Assembly (NCBI RefSeq): GCF_007923295.1
Contig: NZ_VOIR01000016.1
Location: forward strand, 62,001 to 126,000
Direction of reading: 5' to 3'
Length of the DNA stretch: 64,000 bases
DNA from: Agrococcus sediminis
GTDB lineage: Bacteria; Actinomycetota; Actinomycetes; Actinomycetales; Microbacteriaceae
Shown here: positions 55,000 to 63,998 of the stretch, piece by piece
Numbering within the stretch: the stretch's first letter is position 1
Layout: every line of letters starts with the position of its first letter
Notes under the pieces: generated by a model
Told to the model about the DNA's origin: nothing
The model's database searches: none
What the model saw: the letters and a program-made list of their open reading frames with translations, nothing else
Made by a program: the position numbers and the translations under genes

Positions 55000-56121
55000 A
55001 TGTGGGTTGTGTCGGCACAGCAGCGCTTCGCCCGAGCCGTCGACGGCTCGATCCAGCAGTACCTCGACGAGCGCGAGCGCGCCCTCACGGAGATCTCCGG
55101 CGACGCCGCGCCCGTGCTGCGGCTCGTGCGCGAGATGGTCTCCGGGGGCAAGCGCGTGCGCAGCGCGTTCGTGCTCTGGGGCTGGCACGCGGTCACCGCC
55201 TCCCGCGACGGGGCCGACCGCACGACCGGCACCGAGCAGGATCCGCAGTGGGCGCAGGTCGTCGGCGTCGCGACCGCGATCGAGCTCTTCCACGCCGCCG
55301 CCCTCGTGCACGACGACATCATCGACGCATCCGACACCCGGCGCGGCAGGCCCGCGATGCACCGCTCGCTCGAGCGGATGCACCGCGAGGGCGAGTGGGT
55401 CGGCGACGCCGCGTCGTGGGGCACGAGCGCCGCGATCCTGGCCGGCGACCTGCTGCTGAACTGGGCCGACGACCGCATGCTGCTCGCGTGCCGCGGCACG
55501 GCGCACGGCGACGCCGTGCACGACGCCTACCGTCGCATGCGCGAGGAGGTCACCTTCGGCCAGTACCTCGACGTGCTCGAGGAGGCGGCCTGGATCCGAC
55601 AGGAGCCGGCGGCGCTGCTCGACCGCGCGCACACCGTCGCCGTCTACAAGTCGGCGAAGTACTCGGTCGAGGCGCCGCTCACGCTCGGCGCGCTGCTCGC
55701 GGGCGCCGACGAGGGGCAGCTCGACGCGCTCGCCGGCTACGGCCTGCCCGTCGGCGTGGCCTTCCAGATGCGCGACGACCTGCTGGGCGTGTTCGGCGAC
55801 CCCGAGGTCACCGGCAAGCCTGCGGGCGACGACCTGCGCGAGGGCAAGCGCACCGTGCTGATCGAGATCGCGCGGCAGCGCCTCGGCTCGGGGGTGCGCA
55901 CGATGCTCGACGAGCTGCTCGGCGACCGCGAGCTCGACGACCGCCAGGTCGCGATCCTGCAGGACGCCATCCAGCGCTCGGAGGCGCCCGCGCGGCTCGA
56001 GGCGCTCATCGACCGCGCCGTCGGCGAGGCGCTCGAGGCGCTGCACGAGGGCGCGCTGTCGCGCTCCGCGGTGCTCGAGCTCGAGCGCCTGGCCGACACG
56101 GTCGCGAAGCGCGACCGCTGA
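55000..56121 (+). CDS. Polyprenyl diphosphate synthase (trans-isoprenyl)
   Basis: Condenses isopentenyl diphosphate units into long-chain prenyl diphosphates for quinones or other isoprenoids. The 373-residue protein has the first aspartate-rich motif LVHDDIIDASDTRRG (about 104-118) and the second FQMRDDLLGVFGD (about 255-267), plus GKRVRSAFVLWG near the N-terminus. The start is uncertain: ATG at 55000 or GTG at 55009, the latter seven bases after TAGCAT, as in other leaderless genes here. It matches the IdsA2 position next to the mycobacterial mraZ region. Confidence 0.9.
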   Translation: MWVVSAQQRFARAVDGSIQQYLDERERALTEISGDAAPVLRLVREMVSGGKRVRSAFVLWGWHAVTASRDGADRTTGTEQDPQWAQVVGVATAIELFHAAALVHDDIIDASDTRRGRPAMHRSLERMHREGEWVGDAASWGTSAAILAGDLLLNWADDRMLLACRGTAHGDAVHDAYRRMREEVTFGQYLDVLEEAAWIRQEPAALLDRAHTVAVYKSAKYSVEAPLTLGALLAGADEGQLDALAGYGLPVGVAFQMRDDLLGVFGDPEVTGKPAGDDLREGKRTVLIEIARQRLGSGVRTMLDELLGDRELDDRQVAILQDAIQRSEAPARLEALIDRAVGEALEALHEGALSRSAVLELERLADTVAKRDR

Positions 56122-56128
56122 CGCCGGC

Positions 56129-56470
56129 TCAGCCGAGCAGCTGCGCCGCGCGCCGCACGGCCGACTTCGCGCCCGCGCGCATCGCCTCGATCGGCGCGGT
56201 GCCGAGCGAGTCGTCCTCGGCGAGCAGCCAGTCGATCGCCTCGTCGTCGGTCATGCCCTGATCGAGCAGCACGAGGAGCGTGCCGCGCAGCTCCGGCAGC
56301 GGCTCGCCGTCGCGGATCGCGGCGGCGGGCACCTCGAGCCGCCCGTTGCGGCGGGTCGCCGGCAGGCGATGCTCCTCGATGAGGCGGTGGATGCGCCCGA
56401 CCGGCTGGCCGAGCAGGGTCACGAGGTCGGGCACGGAGAGCCAGGTGGTGTCTTGCGTCACGGCTCCCAT
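56129..56470 (-). CDS. Rv2175c-like DNA-binding protein
   Basis: A 113-residue protein with an N-terminal helix-turn-helix (WLSVPDLVTLLGQPVGRIHRL, about 10-30) and a C-terminal helical region with DQGMTDDEAIDWLL and the MRAGAKSAVRRAAQLLG end typical of the family. In Mycobacterium this protein is encoded beside the kinase PknL and is phosphorylated by it; here too it is divergent from a PknL-like gene, with only 56 bp between starts. DNA target unknown. Confidence 0.87.
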   Translation of the reverse strand: MGAVTQDTTWLSVPDLVTLLGQPVGRIHRLIEEHRLPATRRNGRLEVPAAAIRDGEPLPELRGTLLVLLDQGMTDDEAIDWLLAEDDSLGTAPIEAMRAGAKSAVRRAAQLLG

Positions 56471-56514
56471 GATGGCGGACGGCGTGGATCACGGGGAACC
56501 GGCCGCATCCCGCC

Positions 56515-56520
56515 TATCCT
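56515..56520 (+). promoter_or_regulatory. -10 element of a probable leaderless pknL transcript
   Basis: TATCCT, six bases, then the GTG start at 56527. Confidence 0.5.
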
Positions 56521-56526
56521 CGGCAC

Positions 56527-58452
56527 GTGCCCGTCGACTCCCGCGATCCCGTCATCGGACGGCTGATCGACCGCCGGTACGAGGTGAGCGAGCGCATCGC
56601 GCGGGGCGGCATGGCGAGCGTCTACGAGGGCGTCGACCGACGGCTCGACCGGAAGGTCGCCGTCAAGGTCATGCACCCGCACCTCGGTGACGACCCCGAC
56701 TTCCGCGAGCGCTTCATCCAGGAGGCGAAGGCCGCGGCGCGGCTCGCGCACCCGAACGTCGTGAACACGTACGACCAGGGCGAGGACGGCGACCTCGCGT
56801 GGCTCGTCATGGAGCTCGTGCCGTCGATCACGCTGCGCGACCTGCTCGCCGAGCGCGGCCGCATCACCGCCGAGCAGTCGCTCGACGTGCTCGAGGCGAT
56901 CCTCGCCGGCCTCGCCGCCGCACACCGCGCCGGCATCGTGCACCGCGACCTGAAGCCCGAGAACATCCTGCTCGCGCACGACGGGCGCATCAAGATCGGC
57001 GACTTCGGGCTCGCGCGCGCCGCGACCGCCAACACCGCGACCGGCAAGGCGCTGCTCGGCACGATCGCCTACCTCTCCCCCGAACTCGTCACGCGCGGCG
57101 TCGCCGACACCCGCAGCGACATCTACGCGGTCGGCATCATGCTCTTCGAGATGCTGACCGGCACCCAGCCGTTCACGGGCGACGAGCCGATGCAGATCGC
57201 CTTCCAGCACGCGAACGAGCAGGTGCCGCTGCCCTCGAGCGTCGCGGGCGACGTGCCAGAGGGGATGGACTCGCTCGTCCACTGGGCGACGCAGCGCGAC
57301 CCGAACCTGCGCCCCGCGAACGCCGCCGAGATGCTCGAGGAGGTGCACGCGGTGCGCGCGCGCGGCCTCGACCGGCCGACGTCGGTGCTGCCGGCGGTCA
57401 CCGAGGACGACCGCTCGACGACCGTCATCGAGCGGCCCCGGAAGCCGCGTCGTGGCGCGCCCGTCGAGCCGCAGGTCGTCGAGGACGGCGGCGACGGCGT
57501 CGCGACCACCGCGCTCGCCCGCCGGGTCACGGTGCGGCGCAGGCGCGGGATGCTGTGGCTCGCGGCCGTGCTGCTGGGCGCGCTCCTCGCCGCCGGCATC
57601 GGCTGGTGGTTCAACCTCGGCCCCGGCGGCAACGCGACCGTGCCGCAGGTGGCTGGCGAGCCGCAGGCGGCGGCCGAGCAGCTGCTCGCCGAGCGCGGCA
57701 TCGAGATCGCCGGCAGCGTCACCGAGCCGCACTACGACATTCCCGCCGGCCACGCGCTGCGCACCGATCCGCCCGCCGGCACCGAGATCCGCAGCGCCGA
57801 CTCGGTGCAGCTCGTGCTCTCGTCGGGGCGGCGCAGCCTCCCCGTGCCGGAGGTCGCCGGCCTGCAGCTCGACCAGGCGCGCGCCGACATCGAGGCCGCC
57901 GAGTTCGCCGTCGCCGAGCCGCTCGACGAGATCTTCGACGCGAGCCCCGCGGGCACCGTCATCGCCGGCTACGCGCCCGACGGCACCGTGCTGACCGAGC
58001 TCGAGGAGCTCGAGGAGCGCTCCCCCATCGCGCTGCGCGTCTCGCTCGGGCCCATCCCCGCGGCGGCCGGCCAGTCGGCCGACGACGCGCGCGCGGCGCT
58101 CGAGGCCGCCGGGCTCGAGGCCGACTTCTCGGCCGAGGAGCACTCGGCCGACGTGCCCGCCGGCGTGCTCATCAGCGTCACCGTGCCGAGCGACCGCCAC
58201 ATGCGCGCGGGCGACACCGTCACCGGCGTCGTCTCCCTCGGGCCCCGCATGGTCGAGGTGCCCGACGTGGTGGGCATGCCCATCCCCGACGCGCTGCGCG
58301 CGATCGAGGAGGCGGGGCTCCAGCCCGACCTGACGACGAACATCCCGGAGCCCCTGTGGGGCGCGCCGGGCGCCGACATCGTGTCGCAGGGCACCGAGGC
58401 CGGCGAGTCGGTCGTCGAGGGCGCGACTGTCGCCCTCGACGCCACCTACTGA
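56527..58452 (+). CDS. pknL: Ser/Thr protein kinase with PASTA domains, PknL-like
   Basis: Membrane sensor kinase that likely reads cell-wall fragments or lipid II. The 641-residue protein has a Hanks-type kinase domain (about 18-280) with Lys47 in VAVKVM, HRDLKPEN at 139-146 and DFGLAR at 159-164; a juxtamembrane linker; one membrane helix (about 342-362); and four extracellular PASTA repeats (about 366-641). Every catalytic residue is present. Its likely substrate gene is divergent. PknL in Mycobacterium lacks or has few PASTA repeats, so this domain set is more like PknB; the neighbours support the PknL name. Confidence 0.92.
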   Translation: MPVDSRDPVIGRLIDRRYEVSERIARGGMASVYEGVDRRLDRKVAVKVMHPHLGDDPDFRERFIQEAKAAARLAHPNVVNTYDQGEDGDLAWLVMELVPSITLRDLLAERGRITAEQSLDVLEAILAGLAAAHRAGIVHRDLKPENILLAHDGRIKIGDFGLARAATANTATGKALLGTIAYLSPELVTRGVADTRSDIYAVGIMLFEMLTGTQPFTGDEPMQIAFQHANEQVPLPSSVAGDVPEGMDSLVHWATQRDPNLRPANAAEMLEEVHAVRARGLDRPTSVLPAVTEDDRSTTVIERPRKPRRGAPVEPQVVEDGGDGVATTALARRVTVRRRRGMLWLAAVLLGALLAAGIGWWFNLGPGGNATVPQVAGEPQAAAEQLLAERGIEIAGSVTEPHYDIPAGHALRTDPPAGTEIRSADSVQLVLSSGRRSLPVPEVAGLQLDQARADIEAAEFAVAEPLDEIFDASPAGTVIAGYAPDGTVLTELEELEERSPIALRVSLGPIPAAAGQSADDARAALEAAGLEADFSAEEHSADVPAGVLISVTVPSDRHMRAGDTVTGVVSLGPRMVEVPDVVGMPIPDALRAIEEAGLQPDLTTNIPEPLWGAPGADIVSQGTEAGESVVEGATVALDATY

Positions 58453-58474
58453 CGCCGGCGCCGCTGCCCGGCGG

Positions 58475-59857
58475 CTACGGGCGCTGCGCCGCCCGCAGCT
58501 CCTCGGCCACGAGGAACGCGAGCTCGAGCGACTGCATGTGGTTGAGCCGCGGGTCGCAGAGCGACTCGTAGCGCGACTCGAGGCCCAGCTCGTCGATGTC
58601 CTCGGCGCCGCCCAGGCACTCGGTCACGTCGTCGCCGGTGAGCTCGACGTGGATGCCGCCGGGGAACGTGCCCACCTGGCGGTGCGCCTCGAAGAAGCCG
58701 CGCACCTCGTCGACCACGTCGTCGAAGCGGCGCGACTTGTAGCCGTTCCTCGTCGTGATGCCGTTGCCGTGCATCGGGTCGGTGACCCACAGCGGCGTCG
58801 ACTCGAGCGACTTCGAGGCCTCGAGCAGCGGCGGCAGCGCGTCGCGGATGCGCCCAGCGCCCATGCGGGTGATGAACGTGAGGCGGCCGGGCTCGCGGTC
58901 GGGGTCGAGCCGGTCGACGAGCGCCTCCATGTCGGCGGCCGTCGTCGACGGGCCGAGCTTCACGCCGATGGGGTTGCGGACGCGGGAGAAGAAGTCGACG
59001 TGGGCGCCGTCGATGTCGCGCGTGCGCTCGCCGATCCACTGGAAGTGGCTCGAGGTGTTGTAGGCGAGGCCCGTGCGCGAGTCGATGCGGGTCAGCGGGC
59101 GCTCGTAGTCCATCAGCAGGCCCTCGTGGCCGGTGAAGAACTCGACGCCGCGCAGCTCGTCGAAGTTGGCGCCGGCGGCCTCCATGAAGCGCACCGCGCG
59201 GTCGATCTCGCCGGCGAGCGCCTCGTACCTCGCGAACGACGGGTTCTGCGCGAAGCCCTTGTTCCACGAGTGCACCTGGCGCAGGTCGGCGAACCCGCCC
59301 TGCGTGAACGCGCGCACGAGGTTGAGCGTCGACGCGGCCATGTGGTAGCCGCGCAGGATGCGCTGCGGGTCGGCCGCGCGCGACTCCGGCGTGAAGTCGT
59401 AGCCGTTGACGATGTCGCCGCGGTAGGCCGGCAGCGTCAGGTCGCCGCGGGTCTCGTCGTCGCTCGAGCGCGGCTTGGCGAACTGCCCCGCCATGCGGCC
59501 CATCTTGATGACCGGCATCGCTGCGCCGTACGTGAGCACGACCGCCATCTGCAGGATGGTCTTCACGCGGTTGCGGATGTTGTCGGCCGTCGCGCCCGCG
59601 AAGGTCTCGGCGCAGTCGCCGCCCTGCAGCAGGAAGGCGCGGCCCTGCGCGGCGGCGGCGAGCCGCTCGCGCAGCATGTCGACCTCGCCCGCGAACACGA
59701 GCGGCGGGGCGCTGCGCAGCTCGCGGCGCACGTGCTCGACGGCGGCCTCGTCGCCCCAGGCGGGCTGCTGCTTGATGGGGAGCGCGCGATAGGCATCCAG
59801 CCCCTGCTCGATGGAGCGGTGTCCGGTGGACTCGGGGATCGCGATCGTGTCGGTCAT
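58475..59857 (-). CDS. aroG: 3-deoxy-7-phosphoheptulonate synthase, class II
   Basis: First step of the shikimate pathway, condensing PEP and erythrose-4-phosphate. The 460-residue plant-type enzyme has LQGGDCAETF with the metal cysteine, GRMAGQFAKPRS, LPAYRGDIVNGYDF, NPIGVKLGPS, WVTDPMHGNG with the metal histidine and GGIHVELTGDDVTECLGG. Class II is the form used by Actinobacteria. ATG at 59857; TAGACT about 50 bases up is a possible -10. Convergent with pknL, 22 bp between stops. Confidence 0.96.
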   Translation of the reverse strand: MTDTIAIPESTGHRSIEQGLDAYRALPIKQQPAWGDEAAVEHVRRELRSAPPLVFAGEVDMLRERLAAAAQGRAFLLQGGDCAETFAGATADNIRNRVKTILQMAVVLTYGAAMPVIKMGRMAGQFAKPRSSDDETRGDLTLPAYRGDIVNGYDFTPESRAADPQRILRGYHMAASTLNLVRAFTQGGFADLRQVHSWNKGFAQNPSFARYEALAGEIDRAVRFMEAAGANFDELRGVEFFTGHEGLLMDYERPLTRIDSRTGLAYNTSSHFQWIGERTRDIDGAHVDFFSRVRNPIGVKLGPSTTAADMEALVDRLDPDREPGRLTFITRMGAGRIRDALPPLLEASKSLESTPLWVTDPMHGNGITTRNGYKSRRFDDVVDEVRGFFEAHRQVGTFPGGIHVELTGDDVTECLGGAEDIDELGLESRYESLCDPRLNHMQSLELAFLVAEELRAAQRP

Positions 59858-59918
59858 GCTCGCCTCTGCGTCGTGCGGCGCCGGGGTGCGCCGCCGTCCA
59901 GTCTACCGAGGGGCGCGG

Positions 59919-60635
59919 TCAGCGGCCGGTGCGCTGCGCGGCGAGCGCACGGCGCTCTGCCTCGACGCGCGACTTCACGCTCGACGCGTAGACGTCGACG
60001 TACTCCTGGTCGGAGATGCGGTTGAGGCCGACCATGATCTCGTCGGTGATCGAGCGCAGCACGAAGCGGTCGCCCTCGAGGTTGTAGTAGCGCGAGAAGT
60101 CGATCGGCTCGCCGAAGATGATGCCGATGCGGCCCACCTTGGGCAGGCGCTGCCCGATCGGCATGACCTTCTCGGTGTCGACCATCACGCACGGGATCAC
60201 CGGCACCCGCGCATCCAGCACCATGCGCGCGACGCCGGTGCGGCCGCGGTAGAGCTTGCCGTCGGGGCTGCGGGTGCCCTCGGGGTAGATGCCGATGAGC
60301 CCGCCGTCCTGCAGCTTCTGCAGCGCCGCGTCGAGGCTCTGCGAGCTCTTCTCGCCGCCGGAGCGATCCATCGGCAGCTGCCCCACCGCGAGGAAGAACC
60401 ACCGCACGAGCCGGCCCTTGAGCCCCTTGCCGTTGAAGTAGTCGGACTTCGCGAGGAAGTACACGCGCCGGTCGATCACGAGCGGCATGAGGAAGGAGTC
60501 GATCACCGAGAGGTGGTTGCCCGCGATGATCGCGCCGCCGTGCTCGGGGATGTTGTCGAGCCCCGCCACCCACGGCCGGAACACGCGGTTCATGTACGGG
60601 CCGACCACCCAGTGCCGCAGCAGCCAGTAGAACAT
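59919..60635 (-). CDS. plsC: 1-acylglycerol-3-phosphate acyltransferase (PlsC family)
   Basis: Adds the second acyl chain in phospholipid synthesis. The 238-residue protein has the catalytic NHLSVID (HX4D, about 40-46), the substrate-binding YPEGTRSPDG (about 118-127), and the IPCVMVD segment. One hydrophobic stretch near the N-terminus suggests membrane association. It is divergent from a long-chain acyl-CoA ligase gene that could supply its acyl donor. ATG at 60635. Confidence 0.93.
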   Translation of the reverse strand: MFYWLLRHWVVGPYMNRVFRPWVAGLDNIPEHGGAIIAGNHLSVIDSFLMPLVIDRRVYFLAKSDYFNGKGLKGRLVRWFFLAVGQLPMDRSGGEKSSQSLDAALQKLQDGGLIGIYPEGTRSPDGKLYRGRTGVARMVLDARVPVIPCVMVDTEKVMPIGQRLPKVGRIGIIFGEPIDFSRYYNLEGDRFVLRSITDEIMVGLNRISDQEYVDVYASSVKSRVEAERRALAAQRTGR

Positions 60636-60725
60636 CGCACCTCCGTCGTGCCCACGAGCCTAGGGCAGTGGGAGGGGTGCGACAGACATGCGCGCGCGGC
60701 TCGGGGCCGCCGGCCGGGGCGACCA

Positions 60726-60731
60726 TAGAAT
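60726..60731 (+). promoter_or_regulatory. -10 element of the acyl-CoA ligase gene
   Basis: TAGAAT about 33 bases before the GTG start; the leader then contains GAAGGAG. Confidence 0.5.
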
Positions 60732-60763
60732 GCTCGCAACGCACGAACGCCGAAGGAGTCCCA

Positions 60764-62599
60764 GTGCCCGAGCTCACCGTCCCCGAGGGTGTCATCCCCC
60801 CTGTCGTCGCGCCCGACCCCGACGCGAACGTCACCGACCTGCTCGAGGACACCGTCCGGGCCTACCCCGACACGCCGCTGTTCGCGCTGCCCGAGGGCGA
60901 CGGCTGGCGCGACGTCTCCGCCGCCGAGTTCCGCCGCCAGGTGATCGCGCTCGCCAAGGGCCTCGTCGCCGCCGGCGTCGAGCCCGGCGACACCGTGGGC
61001 TTCATGTGCAAGGTGCGCTACGAGTTCTCGCTCGTCGACTTCGCGCTCTGGTACGCCGGCGCCCGCATGGTGCCCGTCTACGAGACCTCCGCGCCCTCCC
61101 AGATCCAGTGGATCCTCTCCGACGGCGGCGCGTCCCGCGTCATCCTCGAGGACGCCGACCTCGTGTCGCGCTTCGACGAGGCGCACGGCGACCTGCCCGC
61201 GATCACCGACGTGTGGCGCATCGACCGCGGCGACCTCGACGCGCTCGTCGAGCGCGGCAAGGACGTGCCCGACGAGGAGATCGAGCGCCGCCGCTCGATC
61301 GCCGTGGGCAGCGACGTCGCCACGCTCATCTACACCTCCGGCTCGACCGGCCGCCCCAAGGGCGTGATGCTGACGCACTCGAACTTCGTCGAGCTGTGCC
61401 GCAACGCCAAGGTCGCGATGGCCGACGTCGTCGGCGTCGGCTCGTCGACGCTGCTGTTCGTCACGCAGGCGCACGTGTTCGCGCGCTTCATCTCGGTGCT
61501 CGGCATCGCGTCCGCCGTGCGGGTCGGTCACCAGTCCGACACGAAGAAGCTGCTGCCGTCGATGGGCTCGTTCAAGCCCACCTTCTTCCTCGCCGTGCCG
61601 CGCGTGTTCGAGAAGGTCTACAACGCGAGCGAGCAGAAGGCCGAGGCCGGCGGCAAGGGCAAGATCTTCCGCGCCGCCGCGCTCACCGCCGTCGAGCACT
61701 CGAAGGCGCTCGACGCCGGCCACGTGCCGCTCGGGCTCAAGCTGCGCTTCGCGCTCTTCGACCGGCTCGTGCTCAGCAAGCTCAAGGTGGCGCTCGGCGG
61801 CAACGTCAAGTACGCCGTCTCGGGCTCGGCGCCGCTGTCGCACTTCCTCGCGCACTTCTACCGCTCCCTCGGCATCCGCATCCTCGAGGGCTACGGCCTC
61901 ACCGAGACCACCGCGCCCGTCACGGTCAACGTGCCCGACAAGTTCAAGATCGGCACCGTCGGCCCCGCCCTGCCCGGCAACGGCGTGAAGATCGCCGAGG
62001 ACGGCGAGGTGCTCGTCAAGGGCGTCTGCGTCTTCGCCGGCTACTGGCACAACGAGCAGGGCTCGCGCGAGGCGTTCACCGAGGACGGCTGGTTCCACAC
62101 CGGCGACATCGGTGCGCTCGACAGCGAGGGCTACCTGACGATCACGGGCCGCAAGAAGGAGCTCATCGTCACCGCCGGCGGCAAGAACGTCGCCCCCAAC
62201 ACGCTCGAGGACCCGATCCGCTCGAACACGATCATCGGCCAGCCGGTCGTCGTGGGCGACCAGCGCCCGTTCGTCGCCGCGCTCATCACGCTCGACGCCG
62301 AGATGCTGCCCGCCTGGCTCGAGAACCACGGCCACGACAAGGCGATGACGCTCGAGCAGGCCGCGCAGCACCCCGCCGTCATCGAGGAGGTGCGCGGCCA
62401 GATCCGCCGCGCGAACACGCTCGTCTCGCGCGCCGAGTCGGTGCGCAAGTTCGCGATCCTCCCGATCGAGTTCGTCGAGGCGAACGGGCACCTGACGCCG
62501 AAGATGTCGATCAAGCGCGACAACGTCATGCGCGACTTCGCCCCGCAGATCGAGGACATCTACGCCTCGAACTCCACGGCGCACGACGTCGGCGAGTGA
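60764..62599 (+). CDS. Long-chain fatty-acid--CoA ligase, FadD15-like
   Basis: Activates fatty acids with ATP and CoA. The 611-residue ANL-superfamily enzyme has the P-loop LIYTSGSTGRPKGVMLTH (about 185-202), GYGLTETTAPV, and the hinge and C-domain DGWFHTGDIG and ITGRKKELIVTAGGKNVAP. The protein resembles FadD15 of Mycobacterium, which also lies in this region. GTG at 60764 with GAAGGAG at good spacing. Divergent from plsC. Confidence 0.94.
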   Translation: MPELTVPEGVIPPVVAPDPDANVTDLLEDTVRAYPDTPLFALPEGDGWRDVSAAEFRRQVIALAKGLVAAGVEPGDTVGFMCKVRYEFSLVDFALWYAGARMVPVYETSAPSQIQWILSDGGASRVILEDADLVSRFDEAHGDLPAITDVWRIDRGDLDALVERGKDVPDEEIERRRSIAVGSDVATLIYTSGSTGRPKGVMLTHSNFVELCRNAKVAMADVVGVGSSTLLFVTQAHVFARFISVLGIASAVRVGHQSDTKKLLPSMGSFKPTFFLAVPRVFEKVYNASEQKAEAGGKGKIFRAAALTAVEHSKALDAGHVPLGLKLRFALFDRLVLSKLKVALGGNVKYAVSGSAPLSHFLAHFYRSLGIRILEGYGLTETTAPVTVNVPDKFKIGTVGPALPGNGVKIAEDGEVLVKGVCVFAGYWHNEQGSREAFTEDGWFHTGDIGALDSEGYLTITGRKKELIVTAGGKNVAPNTLEDPIRSNTIIGQPVVVGDQRPFVAALITLDAEMLPAWLENHGHDKAMTLEQAAQHPAVIEEVRGQIRRANTLVSRAESVRKFAILPIEFVEANGHLTPKMSIKRDNVMRDFAPQIEDIYASNSTAHDVGE

Positions 62600-62638
62600 C
62601 GGAGCCCGCGCCGAGCGAGCCCTTGCCCGTGTGAGCCG

Positions 62639-63502
62639 ATGATCCTGCCCGGAGCCCCGCAGTCCGCCGCGGCGGTCGCCGACCACTACGACGAGCTCGA
62701 CGCCACGTACCGGCGGCTGTGGGGCGAGCACGTGCACCACGGGCTGTGGTCGACGGGCGACGAGACCCCCGAAGCGGCGGTCGAGGCGCTCGTCGACTCG
62801 GTGGGCGACCGCCTCGGCCTCGCGCCGGGCGACGCGTGCGTCGACATCGGCTGCGGCTACGGCGCCACCGCTCGGCGCCTCGCGGCGACGCGCGGCGTGC
62901 GCGTCGTCGGCTTCACCCTCTCGGGCGAGCAGGCGCGGCACGCCGCGGCGCACCCGACCGCCGGCGTCGAGATCCGGCAGGGCGACTGGCTCGACAACGG
63001 CCTGGCGGACGCCTCGGCCGACGCCGCGTGGGCGATCGAGTCGAGCGAGCACTTCTCCGACAAGCAGCGGCTGTTCGCCGAGGCCCACCGCGTGCTCGTG
63101 CCCGGCGGCCGCCTCGTCGTCTGCGCGTGGCTCGCGGCCGCCGACCCGCGCGGGTGGGAGGCGCGCCACCTGCTCGAGCCGATCTGCCGCGAGGGGCGCC
63201 TGCCTTCGATGGGGACGCGCGCGGAGTACGAGGCGATGGCGCGGGCCGCGGGCCTCGAGGTGGTCGGGTACCAGGACGTCAGCCGCCGAGTGGCGCGCAC
63301 GTGGACGATCTGCACCGGCCGGCTGCTGCGGTCGGTGCTCGTCGACCCCGAGACGCGCCGGCTCGCGGTCGAGGCGCGCAACCGCGAGTTCGCGCTGTCG
63401 CTCCCCCGCCTGATGCTCGCCTACCGCACCGGCGCGATGCGCTACGGCATCCTCACCCTCGCGAAGCCCGGCGCCGAGGCGACGCCGCCCCGCGGCGCCT
63501 GA
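62639..63502 (+). CDS. Class I SAM-dependent methyltransferase
   Basis: A 287-residue methyltransferase of the UbiE/tocopherol-methyltransferase-like group. SAM motif I is CVDIGCGYGAT (about 67-77), followed by VVGFTLSGEQARHA, IRQGDWLD and AWAIESSEHFSDKQ with the E-S-S-E-H pattern of this group. Substrate unknown; a lipid or isoprenoid is plausible given its position after the acyl-CoA ligase (39 bp downstream). The stop is 4 bp from the stop of the convergent deformylase. ATG at 62639. Confidence 0.85.
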   Translation: MILPGAPQSAAAVADHYDELDATYRRLWGEHVHHGLWSTGDETPEAAVEALVDSVGDRLGLAPGDACVDIGCGYGATARRLAATRGVRVVGFTLSGEQARHAAAHPTAGVEIRQGDWLDNGLADASADAAWAIESSEHFSDKQRLFAEAHRVLVPGGRLVVCAWLAAADPRGWEARHLLEPICREGRLPSMGTRAEYEAMARAAGLEVVGYQDVSRRVARTWTICTGRLLRSVLVDPETRRLAVEARNREFALSLPRLMLAYRTGAMRYGILTLAKPGAEATPPRGA

Positions 63503-63506
63503 CCGC

Positions 63507-63998
63507 TCAGTACCAGGCGGCCTTCCGCACCTCGGCCATCGCGACCGAGCGCATCTCCTTGTCGAGCGCCTGCAGGTAGAGCTTCCCGTCGAGGTGGCCC
63601 ATCTCGTGCTGCAGCATCTGCGCCATGAGCCCCTCGCCCTCGAGCACGACCTCGTCGCCCGCGAGGTCGACGCCGACGACCCGGCAGTACGGGTGCCGCG
63701 GCGTGGGGAAGCCGAGCTCGGGCACCGACAGGCACCCCTCGTCGACGAGCACCGGCTCGCCGCGCACCTCGTCGATGCGCGGGTTCAGCACGTAGCCCAC
63801 CTCGCCGTCGACGTTGTAGGAGAAGGCGGCCCGCGCCACGCCGATCTGGCAGCCCGCGACGCCCGCGCGGCCCGGCACGCGCACCGTGTCGAGCAGGTCC
63901 TGCACGAGCGCGGCGGTGGCGGGCGCCGACGGGTCGACGGGCTCGGCGCGCTCGCGCAGCACCGGGTCGCCGAAGACGCGGATCTCGCGGACGCTCAC
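63507..63998 (-). CDS. def: Peptide deformylase
   Basis: Removes the formyl group from nascent proteins. The 163-residue metalloenzyme has motif 1 GVAGCQIGV, motif 2 EGCLSVP with ligand Cys89, and motif 3 QHEMGHLDG with His131, Glu132 and His135. The common HEMDH aspartate is Gly134 and the usual AAPQ of motif 1 is AGCQ, but all metal and catalytic residues are kept. GTG at 63998 gives the expected N-terminus (VREIRVFGDPVLR); a start beyond the window edge cannot be excluded. Confidence 0.93.
   Translation of the reverse strand: MSVREIRVFGDPVLRERAEPVDPSAPATAALVQDLLDTVRVPGRAGVAGCQIGVARAAFSYNVDGEVGYVLNPRIDEVRGEPVLVDEGCLSVPELGFPTPRHPYCRVVGVDLAGDEVVLEGEGLMAQMLQHEMGHLDGKLYLQALDKEMRSVAMAEVRKAAWY

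Noticed and set aside
63288-63297. An isolated GAGTGGCGCG like the array core
   Set aside because: It lies inside the methyltransferase coding frame without neighbours at 20-bp spacing; a single 10-mer in GC-rich DNA is expected by chance.
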